Source: Bacteroidales bacterium (GTDB lineage: Bacteria > Bacteroidota > Bacteroidia > Bacteroidales > VadinHA17). Taken from it: a stretch of 32,388 nt of DNA. The stretch covers positions 1 through 32,388 of the forward strand of contig PLML01000084.1 of NCBI GenBank assembly GCA_003141525.1, in the 5' to 3' direction. How positions within the stretch are numbered: the stretch's first letter is position 1; each line of letters begins with the position of its first letter. The notes under the pieces were generated by a model. The model was given only the letters and a program-made list of their open reading frames with translations, had not been told where the DNA came from and searched no databases. The position numbers were made by a program, and so were the translations under genes. This document shows, piece after piece, positions 1 through 8,620 of this stretch.

Positions 1-321
1 AGAGGTTTGGGTTGCTCTCTTATTCTCCATCTTTTAAGGAAATTAGGAAATTGATGGATGGATTTATATGCGAAAAGGCTTTTGGTCTTGGCCACCTTTG
101 GCTGGAATAAATTGACCACCTAAATCCGGAGTAAAATAATCGTTGTTTTGTTATGTGTGTTAATTGCTAACAGACTGGACAAATATGATCAGGACATCAA
201 ACTTTTACAATTAAATAAATATATCTATTTTTGATTAAGTCAATAATATATAGTAAAAGCAAATCTTTAAAAGAAACAAAATATGTAATGACACCTAATC
301 AAAGATCACAACAATAAGGAA
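1..321. other. Intergenic region at left edge, holds repeat copy A
   Basis: No coding frame here looks real. The stretch holds one degenerate copy of the dispersed IS21-end-like repeat (about 90-208), followed by about 110 bases of A+T-rich sequence that must contain the promoter of the following 4Fe-4S gene. I could not find a convincing Bacteroidota -33/-7 pair (TTTG and TAnnTTTG). Confidence 0.6.
90..208 (+). repeat. Dispersed IS21-end-like repeat, copy A (subfamily 2)
   Basis: The left part carries two GACCACC-type boxes, each followed by a CTGGAA or CCGGAG box (GGCCACCTTTGGCTGGAAT, then TTGACCACCTAAATCCGG). The right part has the degenerate mirror GACTGGACAAATATGATCAG. This right end matches copies E and F and not C, D and G. 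No transposase gene is attached. Confidence 0.65.
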
Positions 322-1614
322 ATGGCACATCATATTACTGTCAAACAGGACAGTTATTATAAACTAACTGAAAGGATTAACAGGTTTCCCCAGGGAGCAC
401 CGCCTTCTGATCTGCTTTTTGAAATACTTAGGATCCTTTTTTCTGAGAAAGAAGCAGGCCTTGTTTCATTATTACCAATCAAACCTTTTAATGCACGGAA
501 AGCTGCAAGAATCTGGAAAATGAAGGAGGTGGAAGCATATGCAATTCTTAATGATCTTGCAGATCGTGGTATCCTGGTAGATGCTGAGGACAAAGATGAT
601 GTCGTTTATTCCATGCCTCCGCCAATGGCCGGCTTCTTTGAGTTCTCTTTGATGAGGTACAGGAATGATATAGATCAGAAAACCCTGTCAGAACTTTTTT
701 ACCAGTATATGAATGTTGAGGAGGATTTCATAAAAGAACTTTTTGCTCAGGGTGAGACTCAGTTGGGAAGGGTCTTTGTCAACGAATCCGTTCTGCAGGA
801 AGAAAATTCCTTACATGTTCTTGATTATGAGAAAGCTTCGGAAGTGATTAAAACAGCTACGCACAGAGGAATCGGAATATGTTATTGCCGCCATAAAATG
901 AAACATTTGGGTAAGAATTGTGATGCTGAGCTGGATATATGCATGACATTCAACGGCAGTGCAGATTCTTTAATACGCCATGGCATTGCCAGAAAAATAG
1001 ATGCTTCAGAAGGGTTGGATCTTTTACAGAAAGCGAGGGATATGAACTTGGTGCAATTTGGCGAAAATGTAAGGGAAAATGTGAACTTCATCTGCAATTG
1101 TTGTGGTTGCTGCTGCGAAGCATTAATTGCTTCAAGGCGATTCGGGTTTTTGCATCCTGTTCATACAACCAATTTTATCCCCTTTATACATGTTGAAAAT
1201 TGCAATGGGTGCGGAAAATGTGTTTCGCTCTGTCCTGTTGAGGCCATGACACTGGTTTCTTTAAATGATCCTGGCAGGCCGAACAAAAAGAAAGCAAAGC
1301 TGGAACAGGATATTTGTCTGGGTTGCGGTGTATGTCTTAGGGGTTGTGACAAAAATGCTATTGAGCTTAAATCCAGAAACGAGCGGGTAATCACACCTGT
1401 GAATTCTGTTCATCGAGTAGTGATGATGGCAATTGAAAGAGGTAAATTGCACAACCTAATCTTTGATAATCAGGTTTTGTTGAGCCACCGGGCTCTTGCC
1501 GCTGTCCTGGGAGCTGTTTTAAAGCTCCCTCCTGCTAAACAGGTCATTGCCAGTCAGCAGTTCAAATCAAGATATCTTGAAGGCCTGATAAGAAGACAAA
1601 AAAGTGCCAGCTAA
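322..1614 (+). CDS. 4Fe-4S dicluster ferredoxin-domain protein with N-terminal helical domain
   Basis: This is a 430-residue cytoplasmic iron-sulfur protein. Residues 1-100 look like a helical, winged-helix-type domain without cysteines. A central domain has C187, C189, C200 and C207, then a very dense cluster CNCCGCCCE at 258-266. Two classical 4Fe-4S ferredoxin motifs follow: C294/C297/C300/C304 (CNGCGKCVSLCP) and C332/C335/C338/C342 (CLGCGVCLRGC). There is no signal peptide or membrane segment. Proteins of this layout are usually annotated only as 4Fe-4S binding proteins; the redox partner is unknown, and no hydrogenase, oxidoreductase or other electron-transfer gene sits beside it to suggest one. 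The ATG at 322 gives the only sensible N-terminus. The gene appears monocistronic. The domain call is secure and the role is not. Confidence 0.88.
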   Translation: MAHHITVKQDSYYKLTERINRFPQGAPPSDLLFEILRILFSEKEAGLVSLLPIKPFNARKAARIWKMKEVEAYAILNDLADRGILVDAEDKDDVVYSMPPPMAGFFEFSLMRYRNDIDQKTLSELFYQYMNVEEDFIKELFAQGETQLGRVFVNESVLQEENSLHVLDYEKASEVIKTATHRGIGICYCRHKMKHLGKNCDAELDICMTFNGSADSLIRHGIARKIDASEGLDLLQKARDMNLVQFGENVRENVNFICNCCGCCCEALIASRRFGFLHPVHTTNFIPFIHVENCNGCGKCVSLCPVEAMTLVSLNDPGRPNKKKAKLEQDICLGCGVCLRGCDKNAIELKSRNERVITPVNSVHRVVMMAIERGKLHNLIFDNQVLLSHRALAAVLGAVLKLPPAKQVIASQQFKSRYLEGLIRRQKSAS

Positions 1615-1683
1615 TCTGTTAAATTAATTATCGTAAATTATTTGGCTTATGTAATGACCTTAACAATAGCCGGCCGTTTCAGA

Positions 1684-1754
1684 CTGACCACCAAAATCTG
1701 GAGTTAAATCCTTGTTGTTTTGTATTGTATGTTCGGTGAAGGATGACCGGTCAA
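1684..1754 (+). repeat. Dispersed IS21-end-like repeat, copy B
   Basis: The left arm is CTGACCACCAAAATCTGGAG and the conserved middle is ATGTTCGGTGAAGGATGACC. The right arm is decayed to GACCGGTCAA, and a further CTGACCAAC box follows at about 1765. The copy lies in the 278-base gap between the 4Fe-4S gene and a small membrane-protein gene. Confidence 0.65.
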
Positions 1755-1898
1755 CAGTGATAAGTCTGACCAACTCTTGAATAATGGGTTCCATAATCGC
1801 CGGTTGTTTATTCACTAATCGAAATTAAATCAATTTGTTTATATTTGATATATTGAAGGATAATAGATATTAGTTCTGCATAAGTAAAACAAGTGGAT

Positions 1899-2288
1899 AT
1901 GCATGGAATGAATCAGTTCTTAGTGTACATGGTTGCTGCGATGATCGTTTATTATTCGGTACTTACTTTTACTATCCGAAATCGTTCTCCTCGTCCTTTT
2001 ATAAAAATACTTCTTCTGACTATTCTTGTTACGGCAGGGGGAATGATATTTGCTCGGATAACTTATAGTAGAAGTCTTCCCTGGTGGATATTTTATAGCA
2101 TTCCGGCTATTCTTACTTATCTTATTCCACCGCTTATTTTAAGAATGTCCTGGCGCGAAATTTTACGCTACACACCGTTGGCAATACTTATGGCTCCTGC
2201 GATTCATATCTTTTTTTCATTCTTCATAGGATGGCACGAGTATATGCCACTGTTTTATATACCATCGTGGCGACAGCTATTTGGATGA
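1899..2288 (+). CDS. Small four-helix membrane protein, unrecognised
   Basis: About 129 residues, very hydrophobic, with about four predicted membrane segments: after the N-terminus (FLVYMVAAMIVYYSVLTF), around KILLLTILVTAGGMIFA, around WWIFYSIPAILTYLIPPLIL, and around LAILMAPAIHIFFSFFIG. Charged loops fit the positive-inside rule. I do not recognise the family. The start is uncertain: GTG at 1893, ATG at 1899 and ATG at 1908 are all in frame, and the ATG at 1899 is chosen. It ends with TGA. The gene stands between repeat copies B and C with another small membrane-protein gene 79 bases downstream. Membrane location is an inference from hydrophobicity alone. Confidence 0.55.
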   Translation: MHGMNQFLVYMVAAMIVYYSVLTFTIRNRSPRPFIKILLLTILVTAGGMIFARITYSRSLPWWIFYSIPAILTYLIPPLILRMSWREILRYTPLAILMAPAIHIFFSFFIGWHEYMPLFYIPSWRQLFG

Positions 2289-2367
2289 AAATATAGTCTT
2301 TTAGTCTTACTGCATTTCTTAATCTGCATTCTATCGATAAATCAATCGAATCCTTAAAGTGAATCAA

Positions 2368-2781
2368 ATGAAGAATGTTAAAATGTCACTCAAATTGTTT
2401 TTTATTGGTTATCTAATTGCAACCATCGTTGGTTTCATTTCATACTACATTAATATTAATTTAATGTGGATTTTGATTTTTACATTGATGCCTATAATAT
2501 TTGGATATCTCTTTTACTTCTACTTTTGGAAAACAAAATGTGAAGAATCTGAAACTTTGAAAGAAACAAACCGACTTATAGTATTATGGATTACTGTATC
2601 ATTTCTGCTTGATGCTGTCGTATATATAATAATTATACCCATTGTTTACGGGCACAAATCGAATTGGACATTTTTTATTGAACAGACTCCATGGATCTGG
2701 TTAAACTATATGACAATTATACTTCTTGGGCACATAAGCAGATTTATTTACCTTAAAAAACTTAGATCCATAAATCCATAA
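2368..2781 (+). CDS. Small four-helix membrane protein, unrecognised
   Basis: About 137 residues from the ATG at 2368; an in-frame GTG at 2359 would add three. Four hydrophobic segments are visible: LFFIGYLIATIVGFISYY, LMWILIFTLMPIIFGYLFYF, a long one over LIVLWITVSFLLDAVVYIII, and WLNYMTIILLGHISRFIYL. A charged loop (KTKCEESETLKETNR) separates the second and third. No family is recognised. It follows the other small membrane-protein gene on the same strand and could be cotranscribed. The two proteins show no obvious mutual similarity. Confidence 0.6.
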   Translation: MKNVKMSLKLFFIGYLIATIVGFISYYININLMWILIFTLMPIIFGYLFYFYFWKTKCEESETLKETNRLIVLWITVSFLLDAVVYIIIIPIVYGHKSNWTFFIEQTPWIWLNYMTIILLGHISRFIYLKKLRSINP

Positions 2782-2846
2782 TACAGGTACTCTGACAACC
2801 AGTATAGAATCTATTCATCTGCTTGCGTCGAAAATCGCCTGTCCCA

Positions 2847-2967
2847 GACCAAAGTAACTGGAATAAGCTGACCACTCTAAACCGGAGTTAAATCCTTGTT
2901 GTATTGTGTTGTATGTTCGGTGAAATCTGACCGGATTTTGAAGTGGTCAAAGAAGGACGGATTTTAC
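2847..2967 (+). repeat. Dispersed IS21-end-like repeat, copy C (subfamily 1)
   Basis: One of the best preserved copies. Left boxes are GACCAAAGTAACTGGAAT and CTGACCACTCTAAACCGG. The middle contains AAATCCTTGTTGTATTGTG and TATGTTCGGTGAAATCTG. Right boxes are CCGGATTTTGAAGTGGTCAA followed by GGACGGATTTTAC. The CTGACCAC and GTGGTCAA arms form a long imperfect inverted repeat about 83 bases across. Confidence 0.75.
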
Positions 2968-3158
2968 GGGAATATTTATCATTTTTGCTACTTTTTAAGG
3001 TCTCTGGTGTTAGATCATCTTTTGACAAGATTCTCGTCTTGCCACACTCAGAAACTACCCCAGAAGCAACTAGAATTAACCTGGAGATCTCTGGTGAATT
3101 AAAAGGACTGAGCTCACTATATTTAGTCCCTGTTAGAAGTTATTGGAATTTAAAGGTC

Positions 3159-3174
3159 GGTGGTAGTTACCACC
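3159..3174. repeat. 16-base palindrome, copy 1
   Basis: GGTGGTAGTTACCACC is a perfect 7-base inverted repeat around GT, followed by ATTCTTA. Nearly the same string followed by ATTCTTA recurs at 11504-11517, also downstream of a repeat copy. It could be an operator or a remnant of the same mobile unit; nothing seen decides between them. Confidence 0.5.
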
Positions 3175-3335
3175 ATTCTTATAATAATCTAATTAATAAT
3201 CGAATTCAAGTGGGGGAAGCCTACAGAGTGATTCCACTTGTGAATATGTTTTAAGAGTTTTGTACAACCTAATAATTTCAAATTTTTAGCTGGACTCATT
3301 AAAATTTCATAACTTGATATTATATTAAATTCAAG

Positions 3336-3740
3336 ATGGAAAATGACACAAATAAAGCTATCGCAATCAGGTTTGTGAAAGCTATCAATGATCACGATGT
3401 GAATGAAATAATAAATCTAATTTCCGAGGATCATATCTTCATAGATGCTATAAACAATAAATCTGTTGGTAAAAAAGTGATGAAAGAAGGGTGGAAAGGA
3501 TATTATGAATTATTCCCTGATTATCAAATTGAAATTTCAGACATAACTGAAAATGTATCTACAATTGGACTATTTGGCTATGCAAGTGCTACTTATAAAA
3601 ATCTAACAAATAAATTAAACAGTAATTTCTGGAGAATTCCTGCCTCGTGGAAAGCAATTGTAGAAAATAATAAGGTAAAACATTGGCAGGTATATTGTGA
3701 CTATTCTAATCTATTTAAGATAATAGAAAAGAATAAATAG
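3336..3740 (+). CDS. NTF2/SnoaL-like superfamily protein
   Basis: This 134-residue cytoplasmic protein has the sequence pattern of the SnoaL-like cone fold: an opening helix (NKAIAIRFVKAINDHDVNEI), then LISEDHIFID, GKKVMKEGWKGYYELFPDYQIEI in two steps, a central sheet, and a closing strand NKVKHWQVYCDY. Family members are ester cyclases, isomerases or binding proteins, and the substrate cannot be read from sequence. The start ATG at 3336 matches the usual family N-terminus. The gene converges on the GH97 gene across a strong hairpin at 3757-3810. It is more A+T-rich than the glycosidase genes. Confidence 0.8.
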   Translation: MENDTNKAIAIRFVKAINDHDVNEIINLISEDHIFIDAINNKSVGKKVMKEGWKGYYELFPDYQIEISDITENVSTIGLFGYASATYKNLTNKLNSNFWRIPASWKAIVENNKVKHWQVYCDYSNLFKIIEKNK

Positions 3741-3756
3741 TGGTCGTTTATTAAAC

Positions 3757-3810
3757 TTTGTCTCGTCCTGAAATAGCTTGTCACCTAAAAACTATTCAGG
3801 ACGAGACAAA
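3757..3810. terminator. Long hairpin between convergent genes, likely bidirectional terminator
   Basis: TTTGTCTCGTCCTGAAATAG and CTATTCAGGACGAGACAAA form a near-perfect stem of about 19 base pairs around a 15-base loop, with one bulged A. It sits between the stop codons of the NTF2-like gene and the GH97 gene. A-rich and T-rich tracts flank it, which suits termination in both directions. The unusually long stem also resembles paired IS or MITE ends. Confidence 0.65.
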
Positions 3811-3819
3811 AAGGCAAGG

Positions 3820-5805
3820 TTACTTTTTTTCTATTCTGGCAGCCCATCCACCACCGTTCATCAGTTTGACTTTTAGCTTATCACCTGCTGATATATTAAC
3901 CACTTCCTTTTTATAATCAGTTGCATCACGATCAGCGTTAATCCCATCTCTGAAAATTTCCGCCTGGTAATTACCAGGTTTCAGGAATGAAAAGTCGATG
4001 GTTAGCTCCCTTGGAGTCCAATTGGTCATTGCGCCAACAAACCATGTTTCTCCCTTTCGACGGGCAATGGCTACATATTCAGCGACTTTACTGTCGAGCG
4101 GTATGGTTTCGTCAAAGATGGTGGGAACTTTTGTGATAAAATCTGTACATTCATACTCTTTCATGTAAATCGTGGGATTATCCGAAAGCATTTGATTTGG
4201 TACTTCAAAAATCACATACTGAGCCATTTGATTAACACGAGTGCCCTGGCTCATGGGATTAGAATTTATTGCTCTGAAATTTTCCCTGTTGGAATTTCTC
4301 ATAGCACCTGAAGTGTAATCCATTGGACCGGCAAGGTTCCTGATAAAAGGAATTGTAACAGCATAACGTGGCCCGTCCGGATTAGCCCATTTAAAGTTTT
4401 CCAGCCCATAAACCCCTTCATAGCCAACAACATTTGGATAGGTGCGTTGTAGTCCGGTAGGTTTAAAAACGCCATGATAATCGACAAGCAAATGATTTTC
4501 AGCTGCCAGTTTTGCAATTTCATATGTGGAGGCAACAGCTACCTGGTCGTCACGGTCAATAAAATCGATTTTCAATCCTTTTATTCCCACTTTATTATAG
4601 TATGGAAACACCTTCCCTTTTTGCTGAAGAATATCCATCCATGAAGCCCAAACAATTAATCCTACACCTTTTTGATTGCCATAAGCTATTAGTTCCTCAA
4701 GATTTATCGAGGGTATGGCTTTGGCCAGATCACCTCGTACATTCCAGCCTCCGTCGAGTAAAATATAGGGTATTTTATACTTTGCAGCAAAATCGATAAA
4801 ATATTTATAGGTTGAAGTATTCTTTCCAGCGCTGAAATCTACACCTGAAATGTTCATATTGTTCCACCAGTCCCATGCAACCTGTCCAGGCTTAATCCAG
4901 GAAATATCTTCAATCCTGCTTGGCGAAGCTAGTTTTTGAACAATATCGCAATTCAGCAGGTCTTTATCCTGTTCACTGATAACAATTGCACGCCAGGGGA
5001 AACTTCGTATTCCATCTGTTTTTGCAATATAGTCGGCTCTTTTTGTCGGTATTATATTGATATTGTTATAACCGGCCATTTTTGATTCTAGCGGATACGG
5101 TGCATATATTCCTTTAAATCCTTTTTTGGTTTCATTTAAAATAAGGAACATCCCTGGATATTCTTCAAGGTCTGCTTCTATGAGGAGAATTTTTTTACCG
5201 TTATTCAATTCAACCAGTAATGGGAGGAATGCCAGAGAATCGGAAATAAATTCTGATATCTTATGCTCTTTATACAATGATTCGAAGGAAGCATTAAATA
5301 CCTTTCCGTCACGATAATCCCTCAGGTAAGGAATAAACGCCTTATGGTCCTCAGTGAAGTTAAAATTTGCTTCTTCGTTTTTTATTACTATTTCTCCTTT
5401 CCGTTTCGTAAAGTAACGATAGGCAACGGCTTCGTTAAAAACCCTGAAGATTACTCCATAATCGCCTTTACAGTTCAGTGTAAGTTGATTATAAATATCG
5501 TGAACTACCGTTTTTCTATAATTAATCGCGTTGAATTCAGTATTTACACTTTCGGTTTTAGAATTGGTTACATTTGCTTGATCTCCTAGTACTTCGCCGC
5601 TTTGCAGGGTTAAAGAAATTGCAGAAGGTGCGATAAGTTGCTGTCCTTTGTGTTGAACCGACCAGAACATTTTAGCCCCGGATTCCACCTTTAGTACAAT
5701 TGCTCCATCCGGCGACTTTACTTCATAAACCTTTGCTTTTTGTGCACAAATAACTCCAGGGCAAAATAAAAGAAGGAAAAACAACGATGTTACTTTATTT
5801 TCCAT
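3820..5805 (-). CDS. GH97 family glycosidase, retaining (alpha-galactosidase-like)
   Basis: This 661-residue exported enzyme has an N-terminal signal peptide with a hydrophobic run SLFFLLLFCPGVICA, then the GH97 N-terminal beta-sandwich (about 25-290), a TIM barrel (about 300-570) and a C-terminal beta domain. GH97 hallmarks are PGQVAWDWWNNMN, ILLDGGWN, GLKIDFIDRDDQ and VVGYEGVYGLE. The KIDF aspartate, D414, is at the nucleophile position of the retaining GH97 branch; E469 is a candidate acid/base. The inverting SusB-type branch uses glutamate bases instead, so alpha-galactosidase activity is more likely than alpha-glucosidase. Activity on a given glycan is an inference. It is the last gene of the minus-strand run, 82 bases after the GH35-like gene, and ends just before the hairpin at 3757-3810. 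Confidence 0.93.
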   Translation of the reverse strand: MENKVTSLFFLLLFCPGVICAQKAKVYEVKSPDGAIVLKVESGAKMFWSVQHKGQQLIAPSAISLTLQSGEVLGDQANVTNSKTESVNTEFNAINYRKTVVHDIYNQLTLNCKGDYGVIFRVFNEAVAYRYFTKRKGEIVIKNEEANFNFTEDHKAFIPYLRDYRDGKVFNASFESLYKEHKISEFISDSLAFLPLLVELNNGKKILLIEADLEEYPGMFLILNETKKGFKGIYAPYPLESKMAGYNNINIIPTKRADYIAKTDGIRSFPWRAIVISEQDKDLLNCDIVQKLASPSRIEDISWIKPGQVAWDWWNNMNISGVDFSAGKNTSTYKYFIDFAAKYKIPYILLDGGWNVRGDLAKAIPSINLEELIAYGNQKGVGLIVWASWMDILQQKGKVFPYYNKVGIKGLKIDFIDRDDQVAVASTYEIAKLAAENHLLVDYHGVFKPTGLQRTYPNVVGYEGVYGLENFKWANPDGPRYAVTIPFIRNLAGPMDYTSGAMRNSNRENFRAINSNPMSQGTRVNQMAQYVIFEVPNQMLSDNPTIYMKEYECTDFITKVPTIFDETIPLDSKVAEYVAIARRKGETWFVGAMTNWTPRELTIDFSFLKPGNYQAEIFRDGINADRDATDYKKEVVNISAGDKLKVKLMNGGGWAARIEKK

Positions 5806-5887
5806 AATAGAATGATTTAAAAATATTTATTACCCATAAACTTGCAATGCTTATTTGTTTTCATGAACTGGTCATATTAATTCCTTT

Positions 5888-7525
5888 TCACCGTGCAACC
5901 AATGTAACATGCAGCACAGTCGGAACGGCTCCAACACGGGGCCCTCCCCAGTCTGTCTCGTCTCCATTAAGGATACGCAGTAGTTTGAATTCCCCGTTCT
6001 CATACCTGCCCTCTTCTACTTTCAGGTATTGCCATGATTTGCGTGCATTGGCACCAAGAGGTCTAAATGTAAAGTGGCAAAGTGTACCTATCAGTAATAA
6101 ATCGTTCTCGCCCAATTGTATTACCATGGCTTTGCTTATCGGCCGGGCATTGGCTTGTACTGTGTTCCTTCTTGAAGCACCGAACGATACTGTGGCTTGC
6201 CATAAGCCGAGGTCAATGGTCTGTTCTGCATGATCTTCTCCCTCCACTACGGATTTTATCTTTCCTTCAAAACTCCATTTGGCCAGTTCCCTCATCATTG
6301 GAGAAGCCATGGCGTATTCCTGTGCAATGGAAGCGAGGTGGGTTTCGGTCTCAACTTTTCCTTCACCTCTTCCGTTATCGTCAATTCCAAAAGGGGAGAA
6401 CCCAATTCCCCCTGCAGCAAGTACCGGGTAAAAATAACGGACATATTCCTCTCCTGAACCAATTTCAGGTACGAACAAGGCATTGTCTGGCCGTGAATAC
6501 AATTCAATTACCTTTAGCGCATTCTCGCTTGCAGGCATATATATGTCAGGTGCGACTAAGTCAATGGCAGGGGCTGCCGCCTTCCATATCGGGATCACAT
6601 TATCAGTGGGTCCGCCGCTTTCGTAGGTAGAAGCACTTGGGTTGGTTATCGGATCACGCAGAGCGGCGTTCACATATAAAGGCAGTTTATTTACTACTTT
6701 GCCTGCCGCTGCAACATATCCGATATACCGGGCAACAGACCAGGCATGGAAATACTCGTCGGCATTGATTCCGAATACCTCTTGCCATGTTCCTTTAGCA
6801 TCTGATGGTCTATTCAGAGCCTTTAGCACCTCTGGTTTAAGTAGTTCCGTGGGAACCTGTCCCTCAAAAAGTTTCTGGGCAATAGGTGAAAAATCGCGTA
6901 CACTGCCCCAGGAACCGGGTTCATTTTGAACCTGTACTATAATAACGGTGTACTGGGGATCGGCTTTCTTCAGGTATCCCATAACTGCAGCGAAAGCTTT
7001 TGCATCAGCCTCCATTGCAGACTGAGTGTGTGGTGAAGGGGAATCAACCGGTTGTCCGTTCTTGCCTGTGATATTTGGATACTTTACAGCATCGCTTTTC
7101 ATCCATTCGGGCATATAGTGATTACTGCCGTTTTTCCAAGTCGCGAACCACAAAAGCACAAGGCGCACTTTATGCTGCCTCCCTTGCTTAAGGAGCGTAT
7201 CCACCAAAGAAAAATCGTATTTACCCGGTTGTGGTTCAATCTGCTCCCAGTAGATTGGAACTTCGAGAGTATTGGCATTCATTGCTTTAATCGCCGACCA
7301 CACTTGGGGCATCATGCCCGGCCATGCACTTGAGTTGTGTGCCTGTCCTCCCAGCATCAAGAAGGGTTGTCCATCTACCAGAAGAGCATGGCGACCATCC
7401 TTTTTAATAATCTGTGGTATAGTTCCTTCGTCAGTCTGACCCCAGGCTGTTCCAAGTGCCAACAAAATCATAACGCACCATATGCTGGCCATTCGTATCA
7501 TTCTCATTATGACAATATTCTTCAT
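5888..7525 (-). CDS. GH35-like beta-galactosidase with C-terminal DUF5597-type domain
   Basis: 545 residues with a signal peptide (MASIWCVMILLALGTAWGQ). A TIM-barrel glycosidase core begins with HALLVDGQPFLMLGGQAHNS, a GH35/GH42 clan signature, followed by NTLEVPIYWEQIEPQPGKYD. The candidate acid/base is E202 in QVQNEPGSWG and the candidate nucleophile E354 in FVPEIGSG. The last 130 residues form a beta-rich domain of the DUF5597 kind. Such enzymes are beta-galactosidases acting on oligosaccharides from plant or algal polymers; the exact linkage is not determined. An ATG codes residue 1, but residues 7 or 11 could also start the protein. Local G+C is visibly higher than in the neighbouring GH97 gene. 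Ends with TGA, 41 bases after the beta-propeller gene's start region in the same transcript. Confidence 0.85.
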   Translation of the reverse strand: MKNIVIMRMIRMASIWCVMILLALGTAWGQTDEGTIPQIIKKDGRHALLVDGQPFLMLGGQAHNSSAWPGMMPQVWSAIKAMNANTLEVPIYWEQIEPQPGKYDFSLVDTLLKQGRQHKVRLVLLWFATWKNGSNHYMPEWMKSDAVKYPNITGKNGQPVDSPSPHTQSAMEADAKAFAAVMGYLKKADPQYTVIIVQVQNEPGSWGSVRDFSPIAQKLFEGQVPTELLKPEVLKALNRPSDAKGTWQEVFGINADEYFHAWSVARYIGYVAAAGKVVNKLPLYVNAALRDPITNPSASTYESGGPTDNVIPIWKAAAPAIDLVAPDIYMPASENALKVIELYSRPDNALFVPEIGSGEEYVRYFYPVLAAGGIGFSPFGIDDNGRGEGKVETETHLASIAQEYAMASPMMRELAKWSFEGKIKSVVEGEDHAEQTIDLGLWQATVSFGASRRNTVQANARPISKAMVIQLGENDLLLIGTLCHFTFRPLGANARKSWQYLKVEEGRYENGEFKLLRILNGDETDWGGPRVGAVPTVLHVTLVAR

Positions 7526-7565
7526 AATATTTTTTATTAATTTATTTTAAAGTTATGGTTATATT

Positions 7566-8561
7566 TTACCGTTGTAAATCACCATTATCCGGATTCCCAG
7601 GTTCGTCAAGCAGTTGAATATAGGTAGCAGGACCTAAATCAGGATTCTTCCATGCTGACAATGACCAAACGATATTTTTATCCCGAGTTACTTCAAACAC
7701 CTGTACTGTTCCTGCCCATTCTTCGGTTTTATTATTTCCGGCTATCCAGTTGCAGATAACTGTATTACCATTGGCCAGCCGATTGGCTGTTTGCGTATTT
7801 CCAATTGTGAATGGTGCGTCAGCACGGGTAAATTCCCATACGGTTTCACCTTTCATATTTACTTCGCGTGTGTAACCTTGACCATCTCCTGAAATCAGTG
7901 TATTCCCATTACGCAGACGAATGGCTGACCAGGCCGAAGGAGTATTGCTGACCGACCATACTTCTATTCCTTCGAGGTTGAATTCAACAACTTTTTTTTC
8001 AGCAAACAAACCGACCATGATAGTTTTGTTTTTTGTCCAGCGTACATGGCGAAACTGACCATGAGGATTGTTGGATGTTGTTGGAATAACAATCTCTTTC
8101 AGCAATTTATTGGTAGCAGTATTAAATATCAGCACTTTGCCTACAGGTCCATTTAAAACCATTAACACACTGTCTCTCCCGATTGGCTGACACGAATGGG
8201 TTTCTGTTCCGGGTGGACAGATAAATTGCCAGATAAGATTTTTTTCAGGAGTGATAATTCCGGCACCTGACATACATGCATATACTATATTGCCATTCGA
8301 AAGCATGGTTACATCGTCGAACTCCTGGATGGACCCAGTAGCAGTAAATTGCGGAATGGAGTATTCCCAAACCACTTTACCATCGCGAACCACAAACATT
8401 TTTTGAGCCTTTGGGTTACGCAAATCCCATTCGCCGACATAAACAAAATCGTATTGTTTTAAACCATTCCCGGGTAATTTGTAATTATTTTTCTCGGTCT
8501 GTGCACCGGCAGGGACACAAATAAGAAGAAGGACTAGTGTAAATAGTGATATAATTTTCAT
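7566..8561 (-). CDS. Secreted PQQ-like/arylsulfotransferase-like beta-propeller protein
   Basis: 331 residues with a clear signal peptide (MKIISLFTLVLLLICVPAGA, cleavage before QTEK). The rest is built of repeated beta-propeller blades marked by recurring NGN turns (MLSNGNIVYAC, RLRNGNTLISG, RLANGNTVICN) and W-containing strands (VVWEYSIP, LIWQFICPP, VWSVSNT, VWEFTRAD, VWSLSAW). This is the pattern of PQQ-like or ASST-type propellers seen in Bacteroidota glycan loci. No catalytic residue is obvious, and it may bind sugars or organise the enzymes. It lies between the GH2 gene (60-base gap upstream) and the GH35-like gene (40-base gap downstream), so it belongs to the operon. Confidence 0.82.
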   Translation of the reverse strand: MKIISLFTLVLLLICVPAGAQTEKNNYKLPGNGLKQYDFVYVGEWDLRNPKAQKMFVVRDGKVVWEYSIPQFTATGSIQEFDDVTMLSNGNIVYACMSGAGIITPEKNLIWQFICPPGTETHSCQPIGRDSVLMVLNGPVGKVLIFNTATNKLLKEIVIPTTSNNPHGQFRHVRWTKNKTIMVGLFAEKKVVEFNLEGIEVWSVSNTPSAWSAIRLRNGNTLISGDGQGYTREVNMKGETVWEFTRADAPFTIGNTQTANRLANGNTVICNWIAGNNKTEEWAGTVQVFEVTRDKNIVWSLSAWKNPDLGPATYIQLLDEPGNPDNGDLQR

Positions 8562-8620
8562 AAGTTATGTGTATTAATATACGCTATCTTGAATGTTAAT
8601 TCTATTTAAATTGAGGGGAT

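Larger units (their letters stand above)
2782..3335. other. Intergenic region with repeat copy C and a palindrome
   Basis: This 554-base gap holds repeat copy C (2847-2967) and a 16-base palindrome at 3159-3174. Open frames across it overlap the repeat, lack membrane or domain signals, and do not look like genes. Confidence 0.6.

Noticed and set aside
2896-3254. Two overlapping plus-strand open frames (68 and 103 codons)
   Set aside because: They begin within repeat copy C and cover the palindrome; the translations have no recognisable domain, signal peptide or membrane segment.
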